From NCBI GenBank assembly GCA_963793645.1, contig CAWCAW010000006.1, positions 682,001 through 746,000 of the forward strand: a stretch of 64,000 nt of DNA. Direction: 5' to 3'. Positions 27,518 to 36,096 of this stretch are shown here, piece after piece. Under the pieces are notes generated by a model. It saw only the letters and a program-made list of their open reading frames with translations, was not told where the DNA came from and did no database searches. The position numbers and the translations under genes are program-made. This DNA comes from CAWCAW01 sp963793645 (lineage in GTDB: Bacteria > Actinomycetota > Acidimicrobiia > Acidimicrobiales > UBA8190). Position 1 is the stretch's first letter. Every line of letters starts with the position of its first letter.

Positions 27518-28804
27518 TCAATTGCGTCGGTAGCGGGCAAGACACGGCCCGGCGGCTCGGGCGACCCCGCCGATCTGCGCACTGACCGGAACGGGTCGGC
27601 CCGGCCATTGGGGATCGAATGCGAACGAACTCAAAAGCCGAGTAGCGGCCCTCGTCATGGTGGCCAGTGAGAAGGACTGGGCCGGGCACGTATGGCGGCC
27701 GTGGCCGAAGGTGGTCACGAGCTCGACGGCCGCCAGTCGTGTCGAATCCGCCAAACGCCGGCCGCTCCAGCGCTCAGGATCCCATCGGTCCAAACCCGGC
27801 CCCGCACTCGTGTTGGTCAAGGGAAGCAGCGTGGCGATGGTGACGCCGGCGGCGACGTCATAGACAGCCGTGCCGACGTCGAACGACACCGGAGTGAGCA
27901 CATAGCGCGCCATGATCGAGCGTTGGGCGAGTCGAGTCGATTCCAGGGCACACTGACGCGCCAGCGCCTCGTCCCCGGCACTGATCCGCGTCACCTCGTC
28001 GGGATGCTCGAATAAGTCGATGAGGTGCCACCCGATGGCAGCAAAGAGGTTCGACATGGAAGCCAGATGGATCAAGGCGACATCGAGAGCCACTCCCACC
28101 TGTCGCTGTTGCGGTGACTCCGTGGCCCACCGCCCGGCGATTTTGGTGAAGAGCACGTGTTCTGACTCATTCCCCGGCAGTTGATCGACAGCCTCACCGA
28201 TCAACTCCACGATCACATCGAGGGCTTCTCGCTCAGCCCGCTTTCCTGAGGCCGCCACGGCTGCCATGGCATCGGGATGGACGAACGACTCGGCCGCATC
28301 CAAAAGCCCGAACGCCTCGGCCAGCCGGTCGAATCGATCACCGGTATCCGAAGCCGGACCTCCCCACGACGCCAGTCCCACTCGATGGCCAAGGCGTGCC
28401 GTTAAGGCAAAGACCTCCACCTCACCCGACGCACCGAGCTCCTCGACCGTCGCTTGAAGCGCTCTTTCCACGTTGGCCAGATAGCTCGTGACGTCATCTC
28501 GCCCGAAGAGCTGGTGCGGCATTGTGCGCCGGCCGTCGAACATCTCGTCGGGAAGCTTCCGGCGCAGCATGCGCCAATCGGCCACGCCTTTGCTGGCCCG
28601 CTCTTCGGGCAGGGCGTAGAAAGAGGAAACGCCAACCGGCGAGAAGGTGAACAGGTACTGGTCATCTCCGCTGTGCACCACGAAGGTGTCACCCAACGCG
28701 CCACGAGCCTCGGCCAAGGCGGCCACCGGGTTGTCGACCGGCACATCCCAAGGCATAGCGACACCGACCGCCACCGGCGGCATGGGCGAAACAGGCATGT
28801 CCAT
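27518..28804 (-). CDS. Cytochrome P450
   Basis: 428 residues. The heme-ligand loop is FGHGRHTCPAQSFS (fits FxxGxxxCxA/G, Cys as axial ligand) and the K-helix ExxR is ESTR in CALESTRLAQRS. The I-helix region reads ALIHLASMSNLFAAIGW and lacks the usual [AG]Gx[DE][TS], so oxygen activation may be atypical, as in P450s that work as isomerases, peroxygenases or with unusual substrates. The C-terminus RPVPVSAQIGGVARAAGPC is typical of the fold. It is 12 bp downstream of the secreted hydrolase gene, so the two are probably one transcript. No ferredoxin or reductase gene is nearby. Substrate unknown. Confidence 0.85.
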   Translation of the reverse strand: MDMPVSPMPPVAVGVAMPWDVPVDNPVAALAEARGALGDTFVVHSGDDQYLFTFSPVGVSSFYALPEERASKGVADWRMLRRKLPDEMFDGRRTMPHQLFGRDDVTSYLANVERALQATVEELGASGEVEVFALTARLGHRVGLASWGGPASDTGDRFDRLAEAFGLLDAAESFVHPDAMAAVAASGKRAEREALDVIVELIGEAVDQLPGNESEHVLFTKIAGRWATESPQQRQVGVALDVALIHLASMSNLFAAIGWHLIDLFEHPDEVTRISAGDEALARQCALESTRLAQRSIMARYVLTPVSFDVGTAVYDVAAGVTIATLLPLTNTSAGPGLDRWDPERWSGRRLADSTRLAAVELVTTFGHGRHTCPAQSFSLATMTRAATRLLSSFAFDPQWPGRPVPVSAQIGGVARAAGPCLARYRRN

Positions 28805-28816
28805 CCCGGCGTGAAC

Positions 28817-31264
28817 CTAGGACTGGTTTCCCTCGGCCTGATAGGTCCGGCACGGCTCCCCGCGCAGCGATCCACACGTGGGCAGCGTCGACGTCGCCGT
28901 GACGCCGCGTACGGTATCGACGACGAGAGCCGACGCCACCTTCCCACCGAAGCCGACCGTGGCGGTCTGGTCGGTGTCAAGGGTGTCGAACTCCCAACTG
29001 GGTCGGTCGCCTCCTGGCGCCGAGAACACGATGCGAAGCGCGGTTCCCGCCCTGAAGGTGTGCTCGATCGGATCAACGGGGATCTTCACCAACGTGTACG
29101 AAGTCGGCGACAGTGTGCCGGCGTCCGAGCCGAGGTAGTTGGGATCGGTGAAGAGCTTCGTCGAGTCGCTGTTGTCAACCTGGTCCGAACTGCGCAGGAA
29201 ACCGGACGTGACGTACTCCTCCTGGTCTGCCGACGGTCGCACTTCGGTCACGCTGACCTGATAGTCCTCGACCGGTGAGGCCGACTCCACCCACAAGTCG
29301 ACCGTGGCCGGCCCGAAGACGGTGGTGTCCGAGGTGAAAGGAGCGGTCTGGAAGGCGATCCCGTCGGCGGCTGGCACCGTGGTCCAATCCCACCCCGGAT
29401 CGGCGGCCCACGGGTTACCGCCCGGGGGAAGGCTGGTGGCGGGCCGCGCCGATGGATCAAGGGTGAACGAGGTATTCCCGGCGGACTTTGGCTTGGCGGA
29501 ATTGAGCGATCCAGCTGATCCGAGGTAATAGGTCGTGATCTTGCCCGGCGCTGGCCACTTCTTGAAGCCCGCCGAGTAGGCCGACTGCGGGTCGCCGGCC
29601 CCGACCGCTCCGGCACCACTGTCGAACAGTGCCTCCACCCGGGGCGTTCCCTTGACGAACTCCGCCCGCGCCTTACTGGCATTCTTGGCAGTCGTGAACC
29701 GCGTGGCCGGCAAAGGCGCCTGGGCCGAAGTTCCCGACGCCGAGCTGGTGAAGTCGTCGAGGATCACGGCTTCGAGTCCGGTCGGAGCCGTCGGAACCTC
29801 GTCAGCCACATAGATGTCCAGGAACTCGAGCCACCGGCTGATGATCTGGGGATCGGTGGAGTCGATGTGTCCGCCGTTGACGATGTTGGCGAACACCGGC
29901 GTGTGCTTCGGTAGGGCGGAGAGGAGCGCCGCCGATTGCGGTCCGGTCTGCTCGTCTTGCATGGCGGCGCCGTAGAACACGGGCACGGTGACGTGCGTGG
30001 CCCACTGGCTCATCGAACGGCGGTCAAAGAGTGAGGGATCACGGCCGGTTCCGGTCCCGGGAGCCACCATTGCCGGGCCCACCAGCGTAGAAAGACTTTC
30101 CGATTGACCGTGCAGGGCCTGGTTGGCCAAGCACTGCGAGGACGTGCCTCCACTGGCCGACAGCTCGGCTTGGATCTCGTAATAGACCCAGGGCTGACCG
30201 ACCCCCGACACCGGGGTGCTCGAAAGGGGCACCAGCTGGCCTCCACTCAACGATGCCGCCGGCATGGCATCTTCGATGCGCTGATCGATCCACGACGCCG
30301 CGAACCCGTCATTGAAGATGCCACCGGGGTAGCCCGTAGAAAAGAGGTCGTCGGTCGGGCTCAGGGGAGTGATGGCGGCCAGGCCGGGCGGATCGGTGCC
30401 GGCCGCAGGAAGCTGCGATAGCCCCGAGAAGCTGATCCCCACCATGCCAACCTTGTTGTTCGCTACCCAGTCCTGGTGCGCCACGATCTCGACGGCGTCG
30501 TAGGCGTCGTAGTCCGACGGGTAGCCGAAGAGGTCGAAAGCACCTCCGGAGCATCCGGTCCCCCGCATCTGCAGGCTGACCGTGGCGAAACCGGCCATAC
30601 GGGCCAGCACGGCGCCCACATCGGTGGCGCCGTCGGGAAGCAGGTTCGGATCACCGCAACCCGAGCAGCTGGTACCGAACGCCGAGGCAATGAGGTACGG
30701 GATGGGATCGGTGGGGCCGGCGGTGGCGTATCCGGAATATTCGATCACCGTAGGACACGGAGCGCTGGAGCTACAGGTCTTTTGGTAGGGGTATCGCACC
30801 GTGGCCGCCAGCTGGATGCCATCGCGCATGGTGATGTAGTTGAGCCCTTGGTGCAGGGGCTGGTTCGTATAGAGAGCGGAGTCGGTGGCAGGGTTGGCGC
30901 CAGGGGCCAGCACAGAGAATGTCGGCGTGGTCTCGTCGGCCGTCGTGTCGTCCCACGAATAACCGGTGCCCGGCGTCAGGTTGCGGATAATCAACGACCC
31001 CAGCGAGTCGGCGGTACCGGGGTTGTCGGCAACGGCGACCGTGGATCCATTTTGGAGAAGCGTGATGGCATCACCGGCACCGGCGCCCGTGAGCCACGCC
31101 TCGTCTATCGATCCGCCGCCCGACAGGCCGGTAGCAGCTCCAGCCGTAGAGGACGGGATGATGGCGGTGACAGCAGGGCCGAGAGTGAGACAGGCGACGG
31201 CAACACCGATACCGGCCAGCCTCCTCGAGACACCCCGGTTTCGGCGGATGCGAGAACGGTGCAT
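28817..31264 (-). CDS. Secreted X-Pro dipeptidyl-peptidase/CocE-type serine hydrolase
   Basis: 815 residues from the ATG at 31,264, which follows GGGGGAA; the open frame extends to 31,573 but that part lacks a signal peptide and overlaps the neighbour. The signal peptide spans residues 1-46 and ends SSTAGAA. The alpha/beta-hydrolase core has the nucleophile motif GISFSG (KVGMVGISFSGLSQL), preceded by QMRGTGCSGGAFDL and a DYDAYDAVEIVAHQDW stretch, both typical of the S15/CocE family. The acid/His pair should lie in the region NGGHIDSTD. The C-terminal jelly-roll (PXPD_C-like) includes TVDLWVESASPVEDYQVSV and GTALRIVFSAPGGDRPSWEF. It should cleave peptides or esters outside the cell. Confidence 0.8.
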   Translation of the reverse strand: MHRSRIRRNRGVSRRLAGIGVAVACLTLGPAVTAIIPSSTAGAATGLSGGGSIDEAWLTGAGAGDAITLLQNGSTVAVADNPGTADSLGSLIIRNLTPGTGYSWDDTTADETTPTFSVLAPGANPATDSALYTNQPLHQGLNYITMRDGIQLAATVRYPYQKTCSSSAPCPTVIEYSGYATAGPTDPIPYLIASAFGTSCSGCGDPNLLPDGATDVGAVLARMAGFATVSLQMRGTGCSGGAFDLFGYPSDYDAYDAVEIVAHQDWVANNKVGMVGISFSGLSQLPAAGTDPPGLAAITPLSPTDDLFSTGYPGGIFNDGFAASWIDQRIEDAMPAASLSGGQLVPLSSTPVSGVGQPWVYYEIQAELSASGGTSSQCLANQALHGQSESLSTLVGPAMVAPGTGTGRDPSLFDRRSMSQWATHVTVPVFYGAAMQDEQTGPQSAALLSALPKHTPVFANIVNGGHIDSTDPQIISRWLEFLDIYVADEVPTAPTGLEAVILDDFTSSASGTSAQAPLPATRFTTAKNASKARAEFVKGTPRVEALFDSGAGAVGAGDPQSAYSAGFKKWPAPGKITTYYLGSAGSLNSAKPKSAGNTSFTLDPSARPATSLPPGGNPWAADPGWDWTTVPAADGIAFQTAPFTSDTTVFGPATVDLWVESASPVEDYQVSVTEVRPSADQEEYVTSGFLRSSDQVDNSDSTKLFTDPNYLGSDAGTLSPTSYTLVKIPVDPIEHTFRAGTALRIVFSAPGGDRPSWEFDTLDTDQTATVGFGGKVASALVVDTVRGVTATSTLPTCGSLRGEPCRTYQAEGNQS

Positions 31265-31331
31265 GTGATTCCCCCTTACCCCCACGGCAGCGGCATCCCC
31301 GAGAACCCGATCGCCATGACGAGCCTCAAGA

Positions 31332-32378
31332 TCATGCCATCTCCGCTTGCGCCTCGACGAGTGATTGCTCACTGCCCGTCCTCGGCGCACGCGTCCGGGG
31401 CCGAAGCCACCGGCGGGGAGCAGCCCCGAGCAGCTCCGGCGGGATCTTCCACTCACCGCCGAGCTTCTCGTCGAAGGACGGCGGGTCAAAGACCATCTTT
31501 CCTCCCGCCGGGTAGGGGCTGAGCTCGCCGAAGACGACTTTCCCGTCCACGTCGTAAAGGTCGACTCGCACAAAGTCGATGCCGCGGCCCAGGGACTGCG
31601 CCACGTCGACCATACGAGCCAAACAAGGAGGCGCTTCGATAACGGGGGGCGGCTCGGATCCCCAGGTCACTTCTAAGGGTGTCCAGTCCGGTGCGTAGAA
31701 CCGCTCGCCGTGCTCGGTGAAGCGGTCGCTGTCCACCTGGATCAATCGCACCTTGCCGTCAAAGACGAAGAACTTGTAGTCGGTCGGGGTAGGGCCATCG
31801 GGCGCGCGCAGAAGCTCCTCCACCATTATTCGAGGTGGGATGTCGACGCACCCCCACTGGAGATTCTGGAGTCCGTAGTTGTGACTCAGCCATGAACTAC
31901 AGGCCGTATGCAGCCGATCAAGGTCGAAGTCGGCGGGGTGCATGACGGCCCAGTCCCACACGACGGGGTTGTGGAGGTCAACGTGAACAAAGGGCGCCCC
32001 GGCTGGGGTCCGATAACTCACGATCCATACCCACCCCTGACCATGACTGGGCTTGACCACGAACTCCTGCGGTAGGCGTCTGAGGTCAAGTTCCTCAGGG
32101 TGCGCCACCACGGCGTAACACTTGGGAAGCAACTCCGAGCCGACCGCATCGGCCACGTATTGCCGTACAGCGACTTTGTCGGCGAACGTCGTGAGCACGG
32201 GGCGTCGGTCCTTGAGGACACGCCAACGCACCTTGTCGTTAAAGGTAACGGGTCGTCGAGCCCACCACGAACCTTGCCGGAACCGCCACCACACCCGAAT
32301 GCGCCACTCAAAGGGAAGTCCCGATGAAAAGGCAACCCTTTGCAGTAGTGATCTGTACTTCCGACCCACCATCTCCAA
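31332..32378 (-). CDS. TupA-like ATP-grasp protein
   Basis: 348 residues; the start at 32,378 may be shifted to the next Met (MVGRKYRSL). Landmarks of the TupA-like ATP-grasp family are visible: TFNDKVRWRVLKDRRPVLTT near the N-terminus, ADKVAVRQYVADAVGSELLP, EFVVKPSHGQGW (nucleotide-binding Lys strand), IMVEELLR, PTDYKFFVFDGKVRLIQVD, FVRVDLYDVDGKVVFGELS and YPAGG. In the family these proteins sit in surface-polysaccharide or teichuronopeptide loci and are thought to attach amino acids to glycans. Presence among glycosyltransferase-like and acyltransferase genes supports such a role here. No partner ligase is adjacent. Confidence 0.8.
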   Translation of the reverse strand: MEMVGRKYRSLLQRVAFSSGLPFEWRIRVWWRFRQGSWWARRPVTFNDKVRWRVLKDRRPVLTTFADKVAVRQYVADAVGSELLPKCYAVVAHPEELDLRRLPQEFVVKPSHGQGWVWIVSYRTPAGAPFVHVDLHNPVVWDWAVMHPADFDLDRLHTACSSWLSHNYGLQNLQWGCVDIPPRIMVEELLRAPDGPTPTDYKFFVFDGKVRLIQVDSDRFTEHGERFYAPDWTPLEVTWGSEPPPVIEAPPCLARMVDVAQSLGRGIDFVRVDLYDVDGKVVFGELSPYPAGGKMVFDPPSFDEKLGGEWKIPPELLGAAPRRWLRPRTRAPRTGSEQSLVEAQAEMA

Positions 32379-32793
32379 CGGAGCCGCTCCTCACCCCATG
32401 GCTCGCCCATCGCCGCGAATTCACGCGTCCGGGCGCCCCCGCCAGCCGCTTTCACCCCCAACCCATCCGGATACCGACGAAGTACCCGATTTGTTCACGG
32501 CTGGGGGCCGTATTCGAATACGTGCAGGGGATCGCTTTAAGGCCCCATTGGGCGGCAACTCTCCGGTCCGGCCGCCGCGAGATCTCCGATTTGGTGGCTT
32601 ACGCCCCCCTTATTTGCGGGGCTGAATCGCGGAACGACGTTGGCAGGCGCGGGATTGCCCCGCCCGGACCAGCGCATGTGCGAGAAATGCCGCGGATTGT
32701 CGCTCGGGGTGGACAGTTTGAGCCATTGCACGACCGATGCGCCTCCAGTACGTTCCCATTTGAAGCGGGTGGGGCGACGGAGAGGCCCGGTGG
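32379..32793. other. Divergent intergenic region, promoters expected
   Basis: 415 bp between the TupA-like gene (minus) and the repeat protein (plus). No coding signal. It is slightly AT-richer around 32,590-32,640, but I find no clear -35/-10. Confidence 0.3.
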
Positions 32794-35499
32794 ATGCAGC
32801 TGCGGGGGTCGTGGTCCAAAAGTCGAGTTCGACTCGGAAGTGTCGTGTCAGTGGCGATGGTGCTCCTGTGCGCCACTGCTGTCGTCGGGATTGCCGAGAT
32901 AAACGACGCGTCGGCACAATCCAGTACTTGGACTATCCAAAACCTCCCTGGTAACGACGTCACCGGCTTCTCCGCGGTGGCGTGCCCGGCGGTCTCGACG
33001 TGTTGGGCGGTGGGTGGTGACCCCACCGAAACAATCGGCGTGGTGCTCGCCACCACCAACGGCGGGATCACATGGAAGAGCCAGAATGTGCCCGCTGCGA
33101 CCGGGCCTTTGGCCGGCATCGCCTGTACATCGGCCTCGGACTGCACAGTGGTGGGAGGCGATCCCACCGAGACCACCGACGTGGTGCTGGCCACCACCAA
33201 CGGAGGGGTGACATGGAACAGTCAGAGCACTCCCGCTTCCACCGGGCCGCTGGTCGGCATCGCCTGTACATCGGCCTCTGACTGCACGGCGGTGGGAAGC
33301 GATCCCACCGACACCACCGGCGTGGTGCTGGCCACCACCAACGGCGGGGTGACATGGAACAGTCAGAGCACCCCTGCTACCACCGGGCCTTTGGCCGGCA
33401 TCGCCTGTACATCGGCCTCTGACTGCACCGCGGTCGGCACCGTTCCCACGAACTCGAGCGGCGCCGTGATCGGCACCACCAACGGCGGCGTGACGTGGAC
33501 GAGTGAAAACGTACCCACCACTACCGATGCGCTCACTGGCGTCGCCTGTGCTTCGACGATGGACTGTTGGGCGGTCGGGGCCAATGCGGCGGGATCGAGT
33601 GGTGCCGTGCTCGCCACCACCAACGGCGGGGCGACGTGGACCACTCAGAACGTGCCCACGAACACCGGCGGTCTGGCCGCCATCGCCTGTGCTTCGACGA
33701 CGGACTGCTGGGCGGCCGGGGGCAATGCGACGGGATCAAGCGGTACCGTGCTCGCCACCACCAACGGCGGGGCGACGTGGACCACTCAGAACGTGCCCGC
33801 CACCGGCGGCGCGTTAGCGACCATCACCTGCACCTCGGCGGCTCAATGTTGGGCCGCCGGAAGTGACCCCAGCGATAGCTTCGGCGTACTCGACGCCACG
33901 ACCAATGGCGGAACCACGTGGCTCAGCGACATCGGAGGGATCGGACCCGCCGGTGCCACGCTGTGTTTGACCGCCTCTGATTGCTGGGTGGCCGGTGCCG
34001 ACCCCACCTACACCTTCGGCATGGTGGCCGTCACCACCAATGGTGGTACCACGTGGACCGTCCAGACCATGCCCAGCGCCGTGGGTCCGCTGGCGGGAAT
34101 CTCGTGCACGTCTTCCGCAGACTGCTGGGTGGTGGGCAACGATCCCTCCGACACCTACGGCGTGGTGGCGAGCACCGTCAACGGGGGCAAGACCTGGACA
34201 TCGCAAACCGTGCCGAGCAACACGGGGCCGCTGGCCGGGATCTCGTGCCCGTCTTCAACGATCTGCGAGGCGGTGGGGACCGATTCGACCGACACCTATC
34301 CGGTCGTGCTCGGAACGACTAACGCAGGTACGACGTGGAGCACCCAAGTAGCACCCGCCAGCGCGGGGCCGTTGGCGGGCGTCTCATGCCCGTCAACCAT
34401 CGACTGCTTCGCCGTGGGCAGCGATGCTTCGGGGGACAGCGCGTCGATCGTGGCCACGACCAATGGAGGATCGAAATGGAAAGGAGACAAAGTCCCGAGC
34501 GCAGCGGGGCTCCTGTCCGCGATCTCATGCGTGTCGTCCACAGACTGTGAAGCGGTTGGCAGCGATCCCACCGACACCTACGCGTACGCACTGGTGTCGA
34601 CCAACGCCGGCGCGAAGTGGACGGCGGGCACCGTCCCGAGCACGGCCGGACCCCTCACCGGAGTCTCGTGCGTGTCGACATCCGATTGTGAAGCGGTGGG
34701 AAGCGATCCCACCGACACCGTTGCGGCCGCACTCTCTTCCACGACGGCAGGCGCCTCGTGGACCAGCCAGAGCGTGCCGAGTGGCGCGGGCCCTTTGACC
34801 GCAGTCTCGTGCGTGTCAGCGGCAGACTGCTGGAGCGTGGGGAGCGATCCCAATGACATTTACGGCGTGATCATCTCCACGGCCACCATCCCGCCACCCG
34901 TCACCACCAGCCCGACCACCACCAAGGTGATCATCCCCACCGGCGCGACCACAGTCTCGGGAGCCGCCGTGACCTTGGACGCCACCGCCACCGACGCCAG
35001 CGGGGTGGAGTTCTGGCTCTTCGGTGGCTCCTACGGCTACAGCGCCAAGCTCATCGGCACAGCCACCAAGACTGCCTACGGGTGGTTGAACACCTGGAAC
35101 ACCACGACGGTGCCCAACGGCTCGTATGCCTTGCTCTCCGAAGCCATCGACGGCAGCACCGAGGTCTTCAGCACCGGTGTGGCCATCACCATCGCCAACC
35201 CGACCAGCACGATCATCATCCCCTCGAGTGGTGCCACGCTCTCCGGAGCCGATGTGACCTTGGATGCCACCGCCACCAACGCCACCTCAGTGGAGTTCTG
35301 GCTCTTCGGCGGCCCATACGGCTATGCGGCCAAGCTGATCGGCACGGCCACCCGCACGGCATACGGGTGGATCAGCACGTGGGACACCACGACGGTGCCC
35401 AACGACTCGTATGTGCTGCTGTCAGAAGCCCTCGATGGCAGCAACGGCGTGTACGGCACTCAAGTCGCCATCACGGTCGACAACACGGCAGCGCCGTGA
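32794..35499 (+). CDS. Secreted 14-repeat protein (probable double propeller) with two Ig-like domains
   Basis: 901 residues. Signal peptide or anchor: RLGSVVSVAMVLLCATAVVG, cleavage probably after NDASA. Fourteen repeats of about 48 residues follow; each has a paired-Cys motif (IACTSASDCTAVGS, VACASTMDCWAVGA, ISCTSSADCWVVGN) and most have an Asp-box-like TTNGGVTW about 20 residues later, as in YCF48/sialidase-type propellers. Fourteen is twice seven, so two seven-bladed propellers are likely. The C-terminus has two 95-residue Ig-like repeats (GVEFWLFGGSYGYSAKLIG and SVEFWLFGGPYGYAAKLIG). It should be exported and may bind glycans or partner surface proteins. A seven-repeat lipoprotein relative lies at 2,565-3,839. 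Confidence 0.8.
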   Translation: MQLRGSWSKSRVRLGSVVSVAMVLLCATAVVGIAEINDASAQSSTWTIQNLPGNDVTGFSAVACPAVSTCWAVGGDPTETIGVVLATTNGGITWKSQNVPAATGPLAGIACTSASDCTVVGGDPTETTDVVLATTNGGVTWNSQSTPASTGPLVGIACTSASDCTAVGSDPTDTTGVVLATTNGGVTWNSQSTPATTGPLAGIACTSASDCTAVGTVPTNSSGAVIGTTNGGVTWTSENVPTTTDALTGVACASTMDCWAVGANAAGSSGAVLATTNGGATWTTQNVPTNTGGLAAIACASTTDCWAAGGNATGSSGTVLATTNGGATWTTQNVPATGGALATITCTSAAQCWAAGSDPSDSFGVLDATTNGGTTWLSDIGGIGPAGATLCLTASDCWVAGADPTYTFGMVAVTTNGGTTWTVQTMPSAVGPLAGISCTSSADCWVVGNDPSDTYGVVASTVNGGKTWTSQTVPSNTGPLAGISCPSSTICEAVGTDSTDTYPVVLGTTNAGTTWSTQVAPASAGPLAGVSCPSTIDCFAVGSDASGDSASIVATTNGGSKWKGDKVPSAAGLLSAISCVSSTDCEAVGSDPTDTYAYALVSTNAGAKWTAGTVPSTAGPLTGVSCVSTSDCEAVGSDPTDTVAAALSSTTAGASWTSQSVPSGAGPLTAVSCVSAADCWSVGSDPNDIYGVIISTATIPPPVTTSPTTTKVIIPTGATTVSGAAVTLDATATDASGVEFWLFGGSYGYSAKLIGTATKTAYGWLNTWNTTTVPNGSYALLSEAIDGSTEVFSTGVAITIANPTSTIIIPSSGATLSGADVTLDATATNATSVEFWLFGGPYGYAAKLIGTATRTAYGWISTWDTTTVPNDSYVLLSEALDGSNGVYGTQVAITVDNTAAP
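32950..34880 (+). repeat. Coding tandem repeats, 14 units of about 144 bp
   Basis: Units 2-4 (about 33,090-33,500) are nearly identical in DNA, sharing TGGCCACCACCAACGG and CATCGCCTGTACATCGGCCT; later units diverge. Recent expansion of the first few units by unequal exchange or slippage is likely, and unit number may vary between strains. Confidence 0.7.
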
Positions 35500-35533
35500 T
35501 CTCCCGTTTTGGTCAGGTCGGCACCGCCACCCC

Positions 35534-36094
35534 ATGAGGGCCCCAGTGGCGGGTGGGGCCGGTTCGATGTTTCTGGCGGTGATCCTGAGCGCGTGTGGAA
35601 GCACGCCCTCGTCGATCGCTACATCGACGTCAACCACCACGCCGTCGGACTCGGGTACCAGTAGTGGGCTTTCCCCCGATAGGGCGGCTCAGGCGAATCT
35701 GCAGCTGGCTCTAGCCGCCGCCAAGACCGCCTACAAGCAGACGTCGAACTTCAGCCTCTCGGCTCCCCCCGAACTGCGGGCATTGGTCCCGACACTGACG
35801 TTGGTGGCTCCGGAATTCGACGTGTCCGCCGGCGTCAACCAGGTGGCGGTGTCCAACGATGGAGACAACACCAACCAAACCGTCACCGTGGCGGCGCTCT
35901 CCTCCACGGGCACGTGCTGGTATCTGGTCGATGTGGCGTCGTCGAACTCCGAGACGATCACCAGTGGCGACGGCATCGATGCAGCCGGTATTTGGTACGG
36001 ACACGTCGATGAGGCCACGAGCTGCACGGCCCCGGACAACGGCCCGCCCCCGGGGTCCTCGTTGTCGGGCGGCTGGAGCCACTCGAGTTTCTGA
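35534..36094 (+). CDS. Lipoprotein with pilin-like globular domain
   Basis: 186 residues from the ATG at 35,534; the open frame upstream overlaps the previous gene and has no signal. The short signal peptide ends VILSAC, so a lipid anchor replaces the pilin helix. After a Ser/Thr linker, the sequence AAQANLQLALAAAKTAYKQT followed by FDVSAGVNQVAVSNDGDN and AALSSTGTCWYLVD resembles the C-terminal half of actinobacterial type IV pilins, where the alpha-helix LRxALTAAKxYY leads into a small beta sheet with a Cys loop. It ends tail-to-tail with the minor-pilin operon. A lipoprotein carrying a pilin head may act as a pilus cap, anchor or decoy. Confidence 0.6.
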   Translation: MRAPVAGGAGSMFLAVILSACGSTPSSIATSTSTTTPSDSGTSSGLSPDRAAQANLQLALAAAKTAYKQTSNFSLSAPPELRALVPTLTLVAPEFDVSAGVNQVAVSNDGDNTNQTVTVAALSSTGTCWYLVDVASSNSETITSGDGIDAAGIWYGHVDEATSCTAPDNGPPPGSSLSGGWSHSSF

Positions 36095-36096
36095 GA

